A stretch of 64,000 bases of DNA from Streptomyces alboflavus (GTDB lineage: Bacteria > Actinomycetota > Actinomycetes > Streptomycetales > Streptomycetaceae). Each line of letters begins with the position of its first letter. Position 1 is the first letter of the stretch. Below are positions 46,981 to 55,709 of this stretch, one piece after another. The stretch covers positions 31,525 to 95,524 of the forward strand of contig NZ_JNXT01000037.1 in assembly GCF_000716675.1 (NCBI RefSeq), written 5' to 3'. The translations under genes were made by a program, and so were the position numbers. The notes under the pieces were generated by a model, which saw only the letters and a list, made by a program, of their open reading frames with translations, made no database searches and was not told where the DNA came from.

Positions 46981-48204
46981 TCAGTACCGGGGGTTGCCGG
47001 GCTGCTGGGGCTCTTCGGGGTACGGGGGCTGCTGGGGCTGCTGGCGGCCCAGGTACTGGGTCTGGTGGTCGCCGTACTGCGGCTGCTGAGGCTGCTGGCC
47101 CTGGTACTGCTGGCCGTCGTACTGCTGGGCGGCGGGGTCGTACGGGGCTTGGTACTGCTGGCCGCCCTGCTGGCCCTCGTACTGGTTGCCGTACTGATCG
47201 CTGTACTGGCCCTGGTACTGCTGGTGCTGCGCGGGCTGGGCGTTCTGGGCCGGGTAGCCCTGCTGCTGGTGCTGGGCGTGCTGGGCGTGCTGGTCGTGCT
47301 GGGCGTTCTGGGCGTGCTGGTCGACGTGCTGCGGCTGCTGGCGGCCCAGGAACTGGGTCTGGTGGTCGCCGTACTGCGGCTGCTGGGCCTGGTAGTTCTG
47401 GCCGTCCGCGCCGCCGTACTGGCCGCCGCCCTGCTGGCCCGGGTACTGATGCTGCTGCGGGTACGGAGACTGCTGGGACTGGTGCGTCCCGTACTGCGTG
47501 CCGCCGTGGCCGCCGAAGTCGTCGTGGTCATCGGCGGCGTCAGTGGCGGCGGTGGCGGCCGCCGGGGACTGCGCGGCCTCCTTCTTGCCCTTGGAGCGGG
47601 CTCGCAGGAATTCGACGATGATCGGGACCACCGAGATGAGGACGATCAGGATCAGGATCGCCTCGATGTTCTTGTGGACGAACTCGTGCTTGCCGAGCCA
47701 GGCGCCGAGCAGCGTGACGCCCGCGCCCCACAGGATGCCGCCGAGGATGTTGAACGTGATGAACGAGCGGTACCGCATGCCGCTGACGCCCGCGATGATC
47801 GGCGTGAACGTCCGCACGATCGGCACGAAGCGGGCCAGGACCAGGGACTTCGGTCCGTGCTTCTCGAAGAAGTCATGGGCCTTGACCACGTTCTCCTGCT
47901 TGAACAGCTTGGAGTCCGGGCGGTTGAACAGCGACGGGCCGACCTTCTTGCCGAAGAGATAGCCGGCCTGGTCGCCGAGGATCGCGGCGATGACGATCAG
48001 GACGCAGGCCAGCCACAGCGGGGTGTCCAGCTTGTTCGTCGTGATCAGCAGACCCGTGGTGAACAGGAGCGAGTCGCCCGGCAGGAAGAAGCCGATGAGC
48101 AGGCCCGACTCCGCGAAGACGATCAGGAGCAGGCCCCAGAGTCCGAACTGGTTCAGCAGGTAGTCCGGATCCAGCCAGCTTGGTCCGAGCGCAAGCGTCG
48201 TCAC
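46981..48204 (-). CDS. DedA-family membrane protein with long Gln/Tyr/His-rich tail
   Basis: A 407-residue protein. Residues 1-205 are a complete DedA domain: IVFAESGLLIGFFLPGDSLL, ILGDQAGYLFGKKVGPSLF, ARFVPIVRTFTPIIAGVSGM and TFNILGGILWGAGVTLLGAW. These include the conserved acidic and arginine residues of DedA transporters, some of which flip undecaprenyl phosphate. The remaining ~190 residues are composed mostly of Gln, Tyr, His, Gly, Ala and Pro, with the peptide QYGDHQTQ(F/Y)LGRQQPQ present twice. The tail follows the last cytosolic Lys/Arg segment and is predicted intracellular. GTG 48204 has AGGAG 9 nt upstream. Confidence 0.93.
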   Translation of the reverse strand: MTTLALGPSWLDPDYLLNQFGLWGLLLIVFAESGLLIGFFLPGDSLLFTTGLLITTNKLDTPLWLACVLIVIAAILGDQAGYLFGKKVGPSLFNRPDSKLFKQENVVKAHDFFEKHGPKSLVLARFVPIVRTFTPIIAGVSGMRYRSFITFNILGGILWGAGVTLLGAWLGKHEFVHKNIEAILILIVLISVVPIIVEFLRARSKGKKEAAQSPAAATAATDAADDHDDFGGHGGTQYGTHQSQQSPYPQQHQYPGQQGGGQYGGADGQNYQAQQPQYGDHQTQFLGRQQPQHVDQHAQNAQHDQHAQHAQHQQQGYPAQNAQPAQHQQYQGQYSDQYGNQYEGQQGGQQYQAPYDPAAQQYDGQQYQGQQPQQPQYGDHQTQYLGRQQPQQPPYPEEPQQPGNPRY

Positions 48205-48353
48205 GGTTCCGGGCTCCTGTGGGTGAGGGGGGCGGTGGGGCTCTGCGGGCGGGCCGTGCGGTGTGATGGCATCGGTCGCCGCCCAAAGTTACCAACGCGA
48301 GGTGACGCGGACAGGTTCCACCGGCCCCCCTCGGGTTCCCCCGGGAACCGTGG

Positions 48354-48797
48354 TCACTCGCCGCGGGCTCCCGCGCGGGCGCCGTTCGCGTGGATCGCGT
48401 CCCGCATGTACACGGCGAGGCCGGGCCGGATGGCCTCGTACGTGGCCGTGAAGCGGGCGTCGGACACGTACATGTCGCCGAGGCAGCTGTGCAGCTCGTG
48501 CGCGCAGTCGTAGTAGCTGGAGCAGATGAAGAGGCGGTGCTCCTCCGCCACGTCCATCGCCGCCGCGGAGTCCGCGGGCGCTCCGGCGGCCAGCAGGTCG
48601 CCCATGCGCGCGTGGATCGCGTCCAGCTCCTCGGTCAGCCGCTTCCAGTCCTCCTTGGTGTACGCGGCGGTGCGGCGCTGCGACTCGGCGTACGCCTCGG
48701 TGTCGCCCCAGCGGCGCTCCACCTCCTCCGCGTGCTCGTCGGGATCGAAGTCTCCGAAGACCTCGAACTTCTCCTCGGGCGTGAGGTTGATGCCCAT
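48354..48797 (-). CDS. tipA: TipAS, short thiopeptide-binding form from internal start
   Basis: An in-frame ATG (Met110 of TipAL) with GGAGG 8 nt upstream would yield 147 residues holding only the ligand-binding domain. In S. lividans TipAS is made in large excess over TipAL and titrates the drug. The same SD-plus-ATG arrangement is seen here. Confidence 0.8.
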   Translation of the reverse strand: MGINLTPEEKFEVFGDFDPDEHAEEVERRWGDTEAYAESQRRTAAYTKEDWKRLTEELDAIHARMGDLLAAGAPADSAAAMDVAEEHRLFICSSYYDCAHELHSCLGDMYVSDARFTATYEAIRPGLAVYMRDAIHANGARAGARGE

Positions 48798-49124
48798 GCG
48801 TCTCGCCTCCATGGCGGTCTCGACGGCCGCGGCCATCTGCTGGAGCTTGGCGATCCGGGCGGACAGCAGCTCGTGCTGGCGGCGCAGGTGCGCGCGCGGG
48901 TCCGCGTCCGGGTCGTCGAGCAGGGTCGCGACCTGGTCGAGGGGGAAACCGAGCTCCCGGTAGAACAGGATCTGCTGCAGCCGGTCCAGGTCGCCGTCGC
49001 TGTAGCGCCGGTGGCCCGCGTGGCTGCGCTCGCTGGGCGCGAGCAGGCCGATCTCGTCGTAGTGGTGCAGCGTGCGCACCGTGACCCCGGCGAAACCGGC
49101 GACCTGTCCCACGGAGTAGCTCAT
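48354..49124 (-). CDS. tipA: Thiopeptide-sensing MerR-family regulator TipAL
   Basis: A 256-residue protein. Residues 1-75 are the MerR winged helix (VGQVAGFAGVTVRTLHHYDE, RRYSDGDLDRLQQILFYREL), then a coiled coil (LLSARIAKLQQMAAAVETAM), then the TipAS antibiotic-binding domain from Met110 (MGINLTPEEKFEVFGDFDPD). Cys214 in ELHSCLGDMYVSD is the residue that bonds thiostrepton-type thiopeptides covalently in S. lividans TipA, and it is conserved. Met110 has its own SD, so the short form can be made separately. The start is ATG 49124; the promoter carries the tipA palindrome. Confidence 0.96.
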   Translation of the reverse strand: MSYSVGQVAGFAGVTVRTLHHYDEIGLLAPSERSHAGHRRYSDGDLDRLQQILFYRELGFPLDQVATLLDDPDADPRAHLRRQHELLSARIAKLQQMAAAVETAMEARRMGINLTPEEKFEVFGDFDPDEHAEEVERRWGDTEAYAESQRRTAAYTKEDWKRLTEELDAIHARMGDLLAAGAPADSAAAMDVAEEHRLFICSSYYDCAHELHSCLGDMYVSDARFTATYEAIRPGLAVYMRDAIHANGARAGARGE

Positions 49125-49160
49125 GGTTTCCGCCCTCTCTTGCTCGGTACGCGTCCCAGA

Positions 49161-49189
49161 CTGAGTCCTCACGTCACGTGAGGTGCAAG
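49161..49189 (-). promoter_or_regulatory. tipA promoter with 19-bp spacer and TipAL palindrome
   Basis: The dyad CCTCACG-TCA-CGTGAGG (49167-49183) lies between TTGCAC (-35) and CAGTCT (-10), 19 bp apart on the minus strand. That long spacer is the MerR-family hallmark, and the element matches the S. lividans tipA promoter as I remember it. Confidence 0.85.
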
Positions 49190-49254
49190 CCCGAACGCCC
49201 GGCCATATCCTCCCGAAAGGGACAGCACCCGCGCTTCGGCCGGAAGGACCCGCG

Positions 49255-50667
49255 ATGCCCCTCCACCACGGCCCCGACCGGCCCGACGACCGCGCCCTCT
49301 CGGTGAACCCGTTCTACGGCGAGGCGAACCCCGTCGGCGGCATGACCGAGGCCCCGCCCAAGCACCGGCTCCCCGACGGGCCGCTGCCGCCCATGACCGC
49401 GTACCAGCTCGTCCACGACGAACTCATGCTGGACGGGAACTCCCGCCTCAACCTCGCCACCTTCGTCACCACCTGGATGGAGCCGCAGGCCGGAGTCCTG
49501 ATGGCGGAGTGCCGGGACAAGAACATGATCGACAAGGACGAGTATCCGCGGACGGCGGAGCTGGAGCGGCGCTGCGTCGCCATGCTCGCCGACCTCTGGA
49601 ACGCCCCCGACCCGGCCGCCGCCGTCGGCTGCTCGACCACCGGCTCCAGCGAGGCCTGCATGCTCGCCGGGATGGCCCTCAAGCGCCGCTGGGCGCGCCG
49701 CAACGCCGACCGCTACCCCTCCCGCGAGGCCCGGCCCAATCTCGTGATGGGCGTCAACGTGCAGGTCTGCTGGGAGAAGTTCTGCGACTTCTGGGAGGTC
49801 GAGGCGCGGCAGGTGCCCATGGAGGGCGACCGGTTCCACCTCTCCGCCGAGGCCGCCGCCGCGCTCTGCGACGAGAACACCATCGGCGTCGTCGCCGTCC
49901 TCGGCTCCACCTTCGACGGCTCCTACGAGCCCGTGGCCGACGTGTGCGCCGCGCTCGACGCCCTCCAGGAGCGGACCGGGCTCGACATCCCCGTCCACGT
50001 CGACGGGGCCTCCGGGGCGATGGTCGCCCCCTTCCTCGACGAGGACCTCGTCTGGGACTTCCGGCTGCCCCGCGTCTCGTCGATCAACACCTCCGGGCAC
50101 AAGTACGGGCTCGTCTACCCGGGCGTCGGGTGGGCGCTGTGGCGTACGCCCGCCGAGCTGCCCGAGGAACTCGTCTTCCGCGTCAACTATCTCGGCGGGG
50201 ACATGCCCACGTTCGCGCTGAACTTCTCGCGGCCCGGGGCGCAGGTCGTCGCGCAGTACTACACGTTCCTGCGGCTCGGGCGGGAGGGCTTCCGGGCCGT
50301 CCAGCAGGCGTCCCGGGACGTCGCCCGGGGGCTTGCCACGCGCATCGAGGCCCTCGGGGACTTCCGGCTGCTCACTCGGGGGGACGAGTTGCCCGTGTTC
50401 GCCTTCACCACGGAGGCGGGCGTGGGCGCCTATGACGTGTTCGATGTGGCCCGGCGGTTGCGGGAGCGGGGGTGGTTGGTGCCCGCCTACACGTTTCCGG
50501 CTCACCGGGAGGATCTGGCGGTGCTGCGGGTCGTCTGCCGGAACGGGTTCTCGTCCGACCTCGCGCAGCTCTTCGTGGAGGACCTGGGGCGGCTCCTGCC
50601 CGAGCTGCGCCGTCAGCCGCATCCGCTGACGCGGGATCGGGGGGTTGCTACGGGGTTTCATCACTAG
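49255..50667 (+). CDS. gadA: Glutamate decarboxylase
   Basis: A 470-residue PLP enzyme making GABA from glutamate. It shows NPFYGEANPVGGMTEAPPKH, ARPNLVMGVNVQVCWEKFCD, the cofactor Asp in PVHVDGASGAMVAPF and the Schiff-base Lys in SINTSGHKYGLVYPGVGW. ATG 49255 has AAGGA 7 nt upstream and is preferred over an ATG at 49183 inside the tipA palindrome. No GABA antiporter is adjacent. It is divergent from tipA, and the TipAL operator lies 72 bp upstream of its start. Confidence 0.95.
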   Translation: MPLHHGPDRPDDRALSVNPFYGEANPVGGMTEAPPKHRLPDGPLPPMTAYQLVHDELMLDGNSRLNLATFVTTWMEPQAGVLMAECRDKNMIDKDEYPRTAELERRCVAMLADLWNAPDPAAAVGCSTTGSSEACMLAGMALKRRWARRNADRYPSREARPNLVMGVNVQVCWEKFCDFWEVEARQVPMEGDRFHLSAEAAAALCDENTIGVVAVLGSTFDGSYEPVADVCAALDALQERTGLDIPVHVDGASGAMVAPFLDEDLVWDFRLPRVSSINTSGHKYGLVYPGVGWALWRTPAELPEELVFRVNYLGGDMPTFALNFSRPGAQVVAQYYTFLRLGREGFRAVQQASRDVARGLATRIEALGDFRLLTRGDELPVFAFTTEAGVGAYDVFDVARRLRERGWLVPAYTFPAHREDLAVLRVVCRNGFSSDLAQLFVEDLGRLLPELRRQPHPLTRDRGVATGFHH

Positions 50668-50720
50668 GGGGGTGGGGGTGGGCCTCGCGGGTGCGCCCCA
50701 GTCCCGCCCCTTCCCGTAAC

Positions 50721-50821
50721 TGGGGCTCCGCCCCAGACCCCGCTCCTCAAACGCCGGAGGGGCTGGATTTTCCAGCCCGTCCGGCGATTGAGGACGAGGC
50801 GCGAAGCGCCGATCAGCGGGG
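50721..50821. repeat. Dispersed repeat forming a large hairpin between convergent genes
   Basis: Arms of 22 nt (50746-50767 and 50771-50792, two mismatches) fold on a TTT loop, and GGGGCTCCGCCCC adds a second hairpin at 50722-50734. The second arm contains the CCGTCCGGCG-TTGAGGACGAG core seen at 8.8 and 16.9 kb. It separates gadA from the ABC exporter and may serve both as terminator. Confidence 0.8.
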
Positions 50822-50889
50822 GTCCGGGGGCGCAGCCCCCGGTTTCGGGAAGGGGCGGGGTTGGGGAATGCCCCGCCAGGGCCCCCGGC

Positions 50890-51747
50890 CTACTTGCTCA
50901 GCGCCCCGAACCTCCGCACCGCCAGCGGCAGGAACACCCCCACCAGGGCCAGGGGCCAGGCGACCGCCAGGAGTTCGGCGTGGTCGGCGGCCCAGGACGT
51001 CCCGGTCACGCCGGGGTCGTTGCCGAAGAGGTCACGGACGGCCGTGGCGGCCGCGGACATCGGGTTCCACTCGACCGCCGCGCCGAGCCAGTCGGGCATG
51101 TTCTGCGGCACGGTGAAGGCGTTGGAGAGGAACCCGACGGGCCAGACGAGGATCTGCACGGCCATGACGAGCTCCGGCTTGCCGGCGACCATGGCGAGGT
51201 AGATGCCGAGCCACAGCATGGCGAACCGCAGGAGCATGAGGAGCCCGACGGCTCCGAGGACCCCGGCGAAGGACCCGTGCCAGCGCCAGCCGATGGTGAG
51301 CCCGACGCCCATCATGACGATGAGGGAGGCGAAGGACTGGAGCATGTCGGCGACGGAACGGCCCACCAGAACGGCCCCGTTGGTCATCGGCATGGACCGG
51401 AAGCGGTCGACGACGCCCTTGTTGAGGTCGGTGGTGACGGCGACCATCGTGGCGTCCAGGCCGAAGACCATCGTCAGCGCGAACATGCCGGGGACGAGGA
51501 ACTCGGCGTAGTCGCCCTGGATGCCCTTGCCGCCCCCGATCAGGTAGTTGAACATCAGCAGGAGCATCACCGGGAAGGCGAGCCCGACGACGACCTGCAC
51601 GGGCTGGCGCGCCCAGTGGGCGAGTTCGCGCCGGGACATGGTCCAGGAGTCGATGAGGGCCCAGCCGATCCGGGAGCCGCCCGCCCCGGGGCCGCCCGCC
51701 GAGGGCCCCGCCACCATCGTCGGCGTACCGCCAGTCGTCGTACTCAC
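50890..51747 (-). CDS. ABC-2 type (DrrB-like) exporter permease
   Basis: A 285-residue permease with six helices ([77 protein letters not shown]) and the ABC-2 segment [20 protein letters not shown]. The first ~25 residues are Gly/Pro-rich. GTG 51747 overlaps the stop of the ATPase gene by 4 nt. Together they form a DrrAB-type drug or lipid exporter. Expression is probably controlled by the neighbouring PadR protein. Confidence 0.93.
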   Translation of the reverse strand: MSTTTGGTPTMVAGPSAGGPGAGGSRIGWALIDSWTMSRRELAHWARQPVQVVVGLAFPVMLLLMFNYLIGGGKGIQGDYAEFLVPGMFALTMVFGLDATMVAVTTDLNKGVVDRFRSMPMTNGAVLVGRSVADMLQSFASLIVMMGVGLTIGWRWHGSFAGVLGAVGLLMLLRFAMLWLGIYLAMVAGKPELVMAVQILVWPVGFLSNAFTVPQNMPDWLGAAVEWNPMSAAATAVRDLFGNDPGVTGTSWAADHAELLAVAWPLALVGVFLPLAVRRFGALSK

Positions 51748-52706
51748 ACGGCCTCCTTCATGCGTTCCTGGTCCTCCGTGCGCCCCGTGAGGCGCAGGAA
51801 CACCTCGTCCAGGGTCGGCCTGCGCACCGCGATGTCCTCCGCCTCGATGCCCTCCTCCTGGAGCGCCCGTACGACCCGGGTCAGCGCCTCCATGCGGTCG
51901 GTGACGGGCGCGCTGGCCAGGCGCCGGTCGGCGTCGACCGTCACGTCGTCCGCCGCGCCGGGCAGCAGCCGGGCCGCGCGCACCAGCTCGGCCCCGTCGC
52001 GCACGACGACGTCGATGCGGTCGCCGCCGAGCCGCGCCTTCAGGTCGTCGGCGGTGCCCTCCGCGATGACCTTGCCGTGGTCGACCAGGGAGATGCGGTC
52101 GGCCAGCTGGTCGGCCTCTTCCAGGTACTGCGTGGTCAGGAGCACCGTCGTGCCCGCGCCGACCAGGGAGCGCACCGCGTCCCACACCTCGGCGCGGCCG
52201 CGCGGGTCGAGGCCCGTCGTCGGCTCGTCCAGGAAGAGCACCTCCGGCTCCGTGATCAGCGAGGCGGCGAGGTCCAGGCGGCGCCGCATGCCGCCGCTGT
52301 ACTGCTTGACCGCCTTGCGGCCGGTGTCCCCGAGGCCGAAGCGGTCCAGGAGCTCGTCGGCCCGCGTCCGGGCGCGGGGCGCGCCCAGGTGGTAGAGGCG
52401 GCCGAACATCTCCAGGTTCTGGTGGCCGCTCAGCTCCTCGTCGACGGCCGCGTGCTGGCCGAGCAGGCCGATGCGGCGGCGCACCTCGCCCGCCTGCCGC
52501 CCCGCGTCGTACCCGGCGATCTCCACGCGCCCCTCGTCCGCGCGGAGCAGCGTGGCCATGATCCGCACCGCCGTGGTCTTGCCCGCGCCGTTCGGCCCGA
52601 GCACGCCGTGCACCGTGCCGCGCGCGGCCACCAGGTCGAGCCCGTCCAGGGCCCGCTTCTCGCCGTACCTCTTCCGTGCGCCTTCGACGACGATCGCGTC
52701 CGTCAT
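51744..52706 (-). CDS. DrrA-like ABC exporter ATP-binding protein
   Basis: A 320-residue ATPase. It has Walker [22 protein letters not shown]-loop [20 protein letters not shown], signature [17 protein letters not shown], Walker [18 protein letters not shown] and an H-loop replaced by Gln in [17 protein letters not shown], as usual for DrrA proteins. The C-terminal ~90 residues are the DrrA regulatory extension. ATG 52706 has GGAGG 7 nt upstream. A 16-bp perfect palindrome lies 42 bp upstream. Confidence 0.95.
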   Translation of the reverse strand: MTDAIVVEGARKRYGEKRALDGLDLVAARGTVHGVLGPNGAGKTTAVRIMATLLRADEGRVEIAGYDAGRQAGEVRRRIGLLGQHAAVDEELSGHQNLEMFGRLYHLGAPRARTRADELLDRFGLGDTGRKAVKQYSGGMRRRLDLAASLITEPEVLFLDEPTTGLDPRGRAEVWDAVRSLVGAGTTVLLTTQYLEEADQLADRISLVDHGKVIAEGTADDLKARLGGDRIDVVVRDGAELVRAARLLPGAADDVTVDADRRLASAPVTDRMEALTRVVRALQEEGIEAEDIAVRRPTLDEVFLRLTGRTEDQERMKEAV

Positions 52707-52747
52707 CCGTCTCCCTCCGGGGTTCACCACTGCCCAGCCCACGCAAT

Positions 52748-52763
52748 TAGTCAAGCTTGACTA
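52748..52763. promoter_or_regulatory. Candidate PadR operator box 1
   Basis: Perfect 16-bp palindrome TAGTCAAGCTTGACTA, 42 bp upstream of the exporter ATPase start. Confidence 0.75.
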
Positions 52764-52799
52764 CCTTGCGAGCCTCGAAGGTAGTGCCCGCTCCTCGAT

Positions 52800-52815
52800 T
52801 CGTCAAACTTGATTA
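52800..52815. promoter_or_regulatory. Candidate PadR operator box 2
   Basis: TCGTCAAACTTGATTA, 13 of 16 bases identical to box 1, in the same intergenic region between padR and the exporter. Confidence 0.65.
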
Positions 52816-52854
52816 GCGAGAAATCTTGAAAACTTTCGGGCGCTGTCGCACGCC

Positions 52855-53499
52855 TCAGGTGTCGTCGCCCGCGTGCCGCTCCCCCGTCGCGTACGGGTTC
52901 TCCTCGCCGTCCGCGAGGACCGCGACGAACGGCTCGCCCTCACCGGCGAAGGTGTACGCGCCGCCCTCGATGCGCTCGATCAGGCTGCGCGTCCACGTCG
53001 CGCCCGCCTCGGCCTGGTGCAGCCAGAGGTTCATGATCTCGCCGATGTGGCCGAGCTGTTCGGGCCCGTCCTCAGGGGTGTAGTACTCGGTGACGGACGC
53101 GCGCCAGTCACCGAGTCCACTGATCCGCTGCTTGAGCAGGTCGATCACCTCCGCGCGCGGCAGATCGACCATGAAGCCCACCGCGGCCGAGAGCATGTCG
53201 GGCTTCTGGTTGTACGTCGAGACCAGCGCCTCACGGAGCAGGTCGAGGAACTCCTCGGTGCCCTTCTCCGTGATCTCGTACTCGGTGCGCGGCGGGCCCC
53301 CGGCCGTGGACGGCGCGGTCTCGTGCTCGTACAGCAGGCCCTGCTTGGCCAGCTGCTTCAAGGCGTGGTAGATCGAGCCCGGCTTGGCATTGGACCACTC
53401 GTGGGCGCCCCAGTACTCCAAGTCGTTGCGGACCTGATAGCCGTGGGCCCGCCCGTGCTGACGGACGGCCCCCAGGACCAGCAGCCGGATCGCCGACAT
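52855..53499 (-). CDS. PadR-family transcriptional regulator
   Basis: A 214-residue regulator. The N-terminal winged helix is IRLLVLGAVRQHGRAHGYQV, then the PadR core PGSIYHALKQLAKQGLLYE and the wing RTEYEITEKGTEEF. The C-terminal half is the Vir_act_alpha_C dimerisation domain (LKQRISGLGDWRASVTEYYT and QAEAGATWTRSLIERIEGG). PadR proteins often repress drug exporters, and this gene precedes a DrrAB-type exporter on the same strand. Start ATG 53499 with GGAGAGG 8 nt upstream. Related palindromes flank the gene on both sides, so autoregulation is likely. Confidence 0.93.
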   Translation of the reverse strand: MSAIRLLVLGAVRQHGRAHGYQVRNDLEYWGAHEWSNAKPGSIYHALKQLAKQGLLYEHETAPSTAGGPPRTEYEITEKGTEEFLDLLREALVSTYNQKPDMLSAAVGFMVDLPRAEVIDLLKQRISGLGDWRASVTEYYTPEDGPEQLGHIGEIMNLWLHQAEAGATWTRSLIERIEGGAYTFAGEGEPFVAVLADGEENPYATGERHAGDDT

Positions 53500-53522
53500 T
53501 CACCACACCTCTCCGAGACAGC

Positions 53523-53538
53523 CAATCAACTTTGACTA
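53523..53538. promoter_or_regulatory. Candidate PadR operator box 3 (padR promoter)
   Basis: CAATCAACTTTGACTA, 12 of 16 bases identical to box 1, 24 bp upstream of the padR start and overlapping the stop codon of the DinB gene. Confidence 0.55.
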
Positions 53539-54077
53539 GCGTATCCCTGGTCCAGCGCCACCAGCTCGAAGGCCGTCTTGCCGTCCAGCGACTCCCTGAT
53601 GATGTCCGCGTGCCCGGCGTGCCGCCCGATCTCCTCGACCAGGTGCAGCATCAGCCAGCGCATCGACACGGCGCCGTCGTCCGGGAACCAGGGCTGGTCC
53701 GGCAGCGGGAAGGTGTCGTCAAGGCTCGGCACCGCGCGGATGAACGCGTCCGTCTCCGCGGCGACCTCGGCCCAGAACGCGAGGACGTCGGCGAGCGTCT
53801 CGCCCTCGACGAGGCGGAAGCTGTCGCCCCAGGTCTCCTCGGTGCGCTGGCGCTCGTTGGGCTTCTGCTGGGCCATGCGCAGCCAGTTCAGCTCGGTCTC
53901 GGCGACGTGCTTGACCAGGCCCGCGAGGTTCAGCTCGCTGGCGCTCGGCCGGCCGGACGCCTGCTCGTCGCTGAGCCCGAGCACGGAGCGGCGGATGCCG
54001 CCGCGCTGGGCCTCGACGAAGGCGATGAGTGCGCCGCGCTCGTCGCCGGGAGCTTCCGCGTTGACGTGGGTGACCAT
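53526..54077 (-). CDS. DinB / DUF664-family protein
   Basis: A 183-residue four-helix-bundle protein. The family marks are IRRSVLGLSDEQASGRP, LAGLVKHVAETELNWLRM and SMRWLMLHLVEEIGRHAGHA, supplying the three metal-binding His residues (one in VKHV, two in the last helix). DinB-like proteins include thiol transferases such as mycothiol-dependent enzymes and bacillithiol transferases; the substrate here is unknown. ATG 54077 has GAGAGG 8 nt upstream. It lies just upstream of padR on the same strand. Confidence 0.92.
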   Translation of the reverse strand: MVTHVNAEAPGDERGALIAFVEAQRGGIRRSVLGLSDEQASGRPSASELNLAGLVKHVAETELNWLRMAQQKPNERQRTEETWGDSFRLVEGETLADVLAFWAEVAAETDAFIRAVPSLDDTFPLPDQPWFPDDGAVSMRWLMLHLVEEIGRHAGHADIIRESLDGKTAFELVALDQGYASQS

Positions 54078-54191
54078 GATGTCCGCCTCTCTCCAGCCCT
54101 GCCGGGCCGTCGGCCTGTCCGACACCACAGAAGCTACGGGCCATCGAGGACAGATGCTGTCCTCGATGGCCCGGGAGATGAAGGGAATTCG

Positions 54192-55649
54192 TCAGAACGG
54201 GAAGCGCGACCGCCCGTACTGCACCGAGATCCACTTGTGCGTCGTGAACGCCTCGATCGTCGCGTCGCCGTTGAGGCGGCCGACGCCCGAGTGCTTCTCG
54301 CCGCCGAAGGGCACGATCGGCTCGTCGTGGACCGTGCCGTCGTTGATGTGCATCATGCCGCTCTTGACGCGGTGGGCGACGCGGACGCCGCGCTCGACGT
54401 CGGCGGTGTGGACGGCGCCGCTCAGGCCGTACGGAGTGTCGTTGGCGATGCGGACGGCCTCGTCCTCGCCGTCGAAGGGCAGGATGAGGGCGACCGGGCC
54501 GAAGATCTCCTGGCGCAGGACCGGGGCGTCCTCGGGCAGGTCGGTGAGGACGGACGGCGCGACCAGGTTGCCCTCGGTGCGGCCGTGCAGGAGGGCCGTG
54601 GCGCCCGCCTGGACGGCCTGCGTCACGAGCGACGACACCCCGTCGGCCTGCGAGGAGTTGATGAGCGGGCCGATGTGGGTGTCGGGGGACGCCGGGTCGC
54701 CGACCTTCAGGGACTTGACCTTGGCGACGAACTTCTCGGTGAACTCGGCCTCGACGGAGCGGTCCACGAGGATGCGGTTCGCGGCCATGCAGACCTGGCC
54801 CTGGTGGACGAAGCGGCTGAAGACGGCCGCGTCCACGGCGTAGTCCACGTCCGCGTCGTCCAGGACGATCAGGGCGCTGTTGCCGCCGAGTTCGAGGATG
54901 CAGCGCTTGAAGGTCTGCGCGCAGACGGTGGCGACGTGGCGGCCGACGGCGTCGGAGCCGGTGAAGGAGATGGCGCCGGGGACCGGGTGGTCGATGAGCG
55001 CGTCGCCGATCTCGGCGATGTCCGTGATGACGACGTTCAGGACGCCCGGGGGCAGGCCCGCGTCCTCGAAGATCTTCGCGATCAGGCTGCCGCCGAGCAC
55101 CGGCGCGTTCTGGTGCGGCTTCAGGACGACGGCGTTGCCGAGCGCGATGGCCGGGGCGACCGACTTGATCGACAGGAGGAAGGGGAAGTTGAAGGGGCTG
55201 ATGACGCCGACGACGCCCACCGGGACGCGGTAGAGGCGGTTCTCCTTGGTGTCGTCGGGCGAGGGGAGTATGCGGCCCTGCGGGGCGAGCGCGAGATGTA
55301 TCGCCTCGCGCAGGAACTCCTTGGCCAGGTGCAGTTCGAAACCGGCCTTGACCAGCGTGCCGCCGAGTTCGTCGACGATCGCCTCGGTGATCTCGGCCTC
55401 GCGGTCCTCGATGATGCGCAGGGCGCGCTCGAAGACGGCGCGCCGGGCATAGGGGTTGGTCGCACCCCATGCCTCCTGGGCGCGCTGTGCCGCTCGGTAG
55501 GCCTGGTCCACCTCGTCCGCGGTGGCGACGGTGATCGACGCCAGCTTCTCCCCGTTGTACGGATTGAAGTCGATGATGTCCCAGGAACCGGAGCCGGCCT
55601 TCCACTCACCGTCGATGTACTGGTGAGCCAGATCGGTGAAGAAGGACAT
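54192..55649 (-). CDS. NAD(P)-dependent aldehyde dehydrogenase
   Basis: A 485-residue ALDH-superfamily enzyme. It has the Rossmann segment GVVGVISPFNFPFLLSI, the SFTGSDAVGRHV loop, the general base Glu in CILELGGNSALIV, the catalytic Cys in RFVHQGQVCMAANRI and the EIFGPVALI motif. The overall form resembles aromatic-aldehyde (vanillin/benzaldehyde) dehydrogenases, but substrate cannot be fixed. ATG 55649 has AAGGGG 9 nt upstream. Monocistronic as far as visible. Confidence 0.95.
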   Translation of the reverse strand: MSFFTDLAHQYIDGEWKAGSGSWDIIDFNPYNGEKLASITVATADEVDQAYRAAQRAQEAWGATNPYARRAVFERALRIIEDREAEITEAIVDELGGTLVKAGFELHLAKEFLREAIHLALAPQGRILPSPDDTKENRLYRVPVGVVGVISPFNFPFLLSIKSVAPAIALGNAVVLKPHQNAPVLGGSLIAKIFEDAGLPPGVLNVVITDIAEIGDALIDHPVPGAISFTGSDAVGRHVATVCAQTFKRCILELGGNSALIVLDDADVDYAVDAAVFSRFVHQGQVCMAANRILVDRSVEAEFTEKFVAKVKSLKVGDPASPDTHIGPLINSSQADGVSSLVTQAVQAGATALLHGRTEGNLVAPSVLTDLPEDAPVLRQEIFGPVALILPFDGEDEAVRIANDTPYGLSGAVHTADVERGVRVAHRVKSGMMHINDGTVHDEPIVPFGGEKHSGVGRLNGDATIEAFTTHKWISVQYGRSRFPF

Positions 55650-55709
55650 GACGCGAGACCCCTTGCCGCAGAGAGCAGACACCTGATTTCACGTCATCCT
55701 ACTGACGAT

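Noticed and set aside
50721..50821. Possible remnant of an insertion sequence
   Set aside because: Inverted arms are only 22 bp around a 3-nt loop with no transposase or target duplication; it matches the dispersed repeat.
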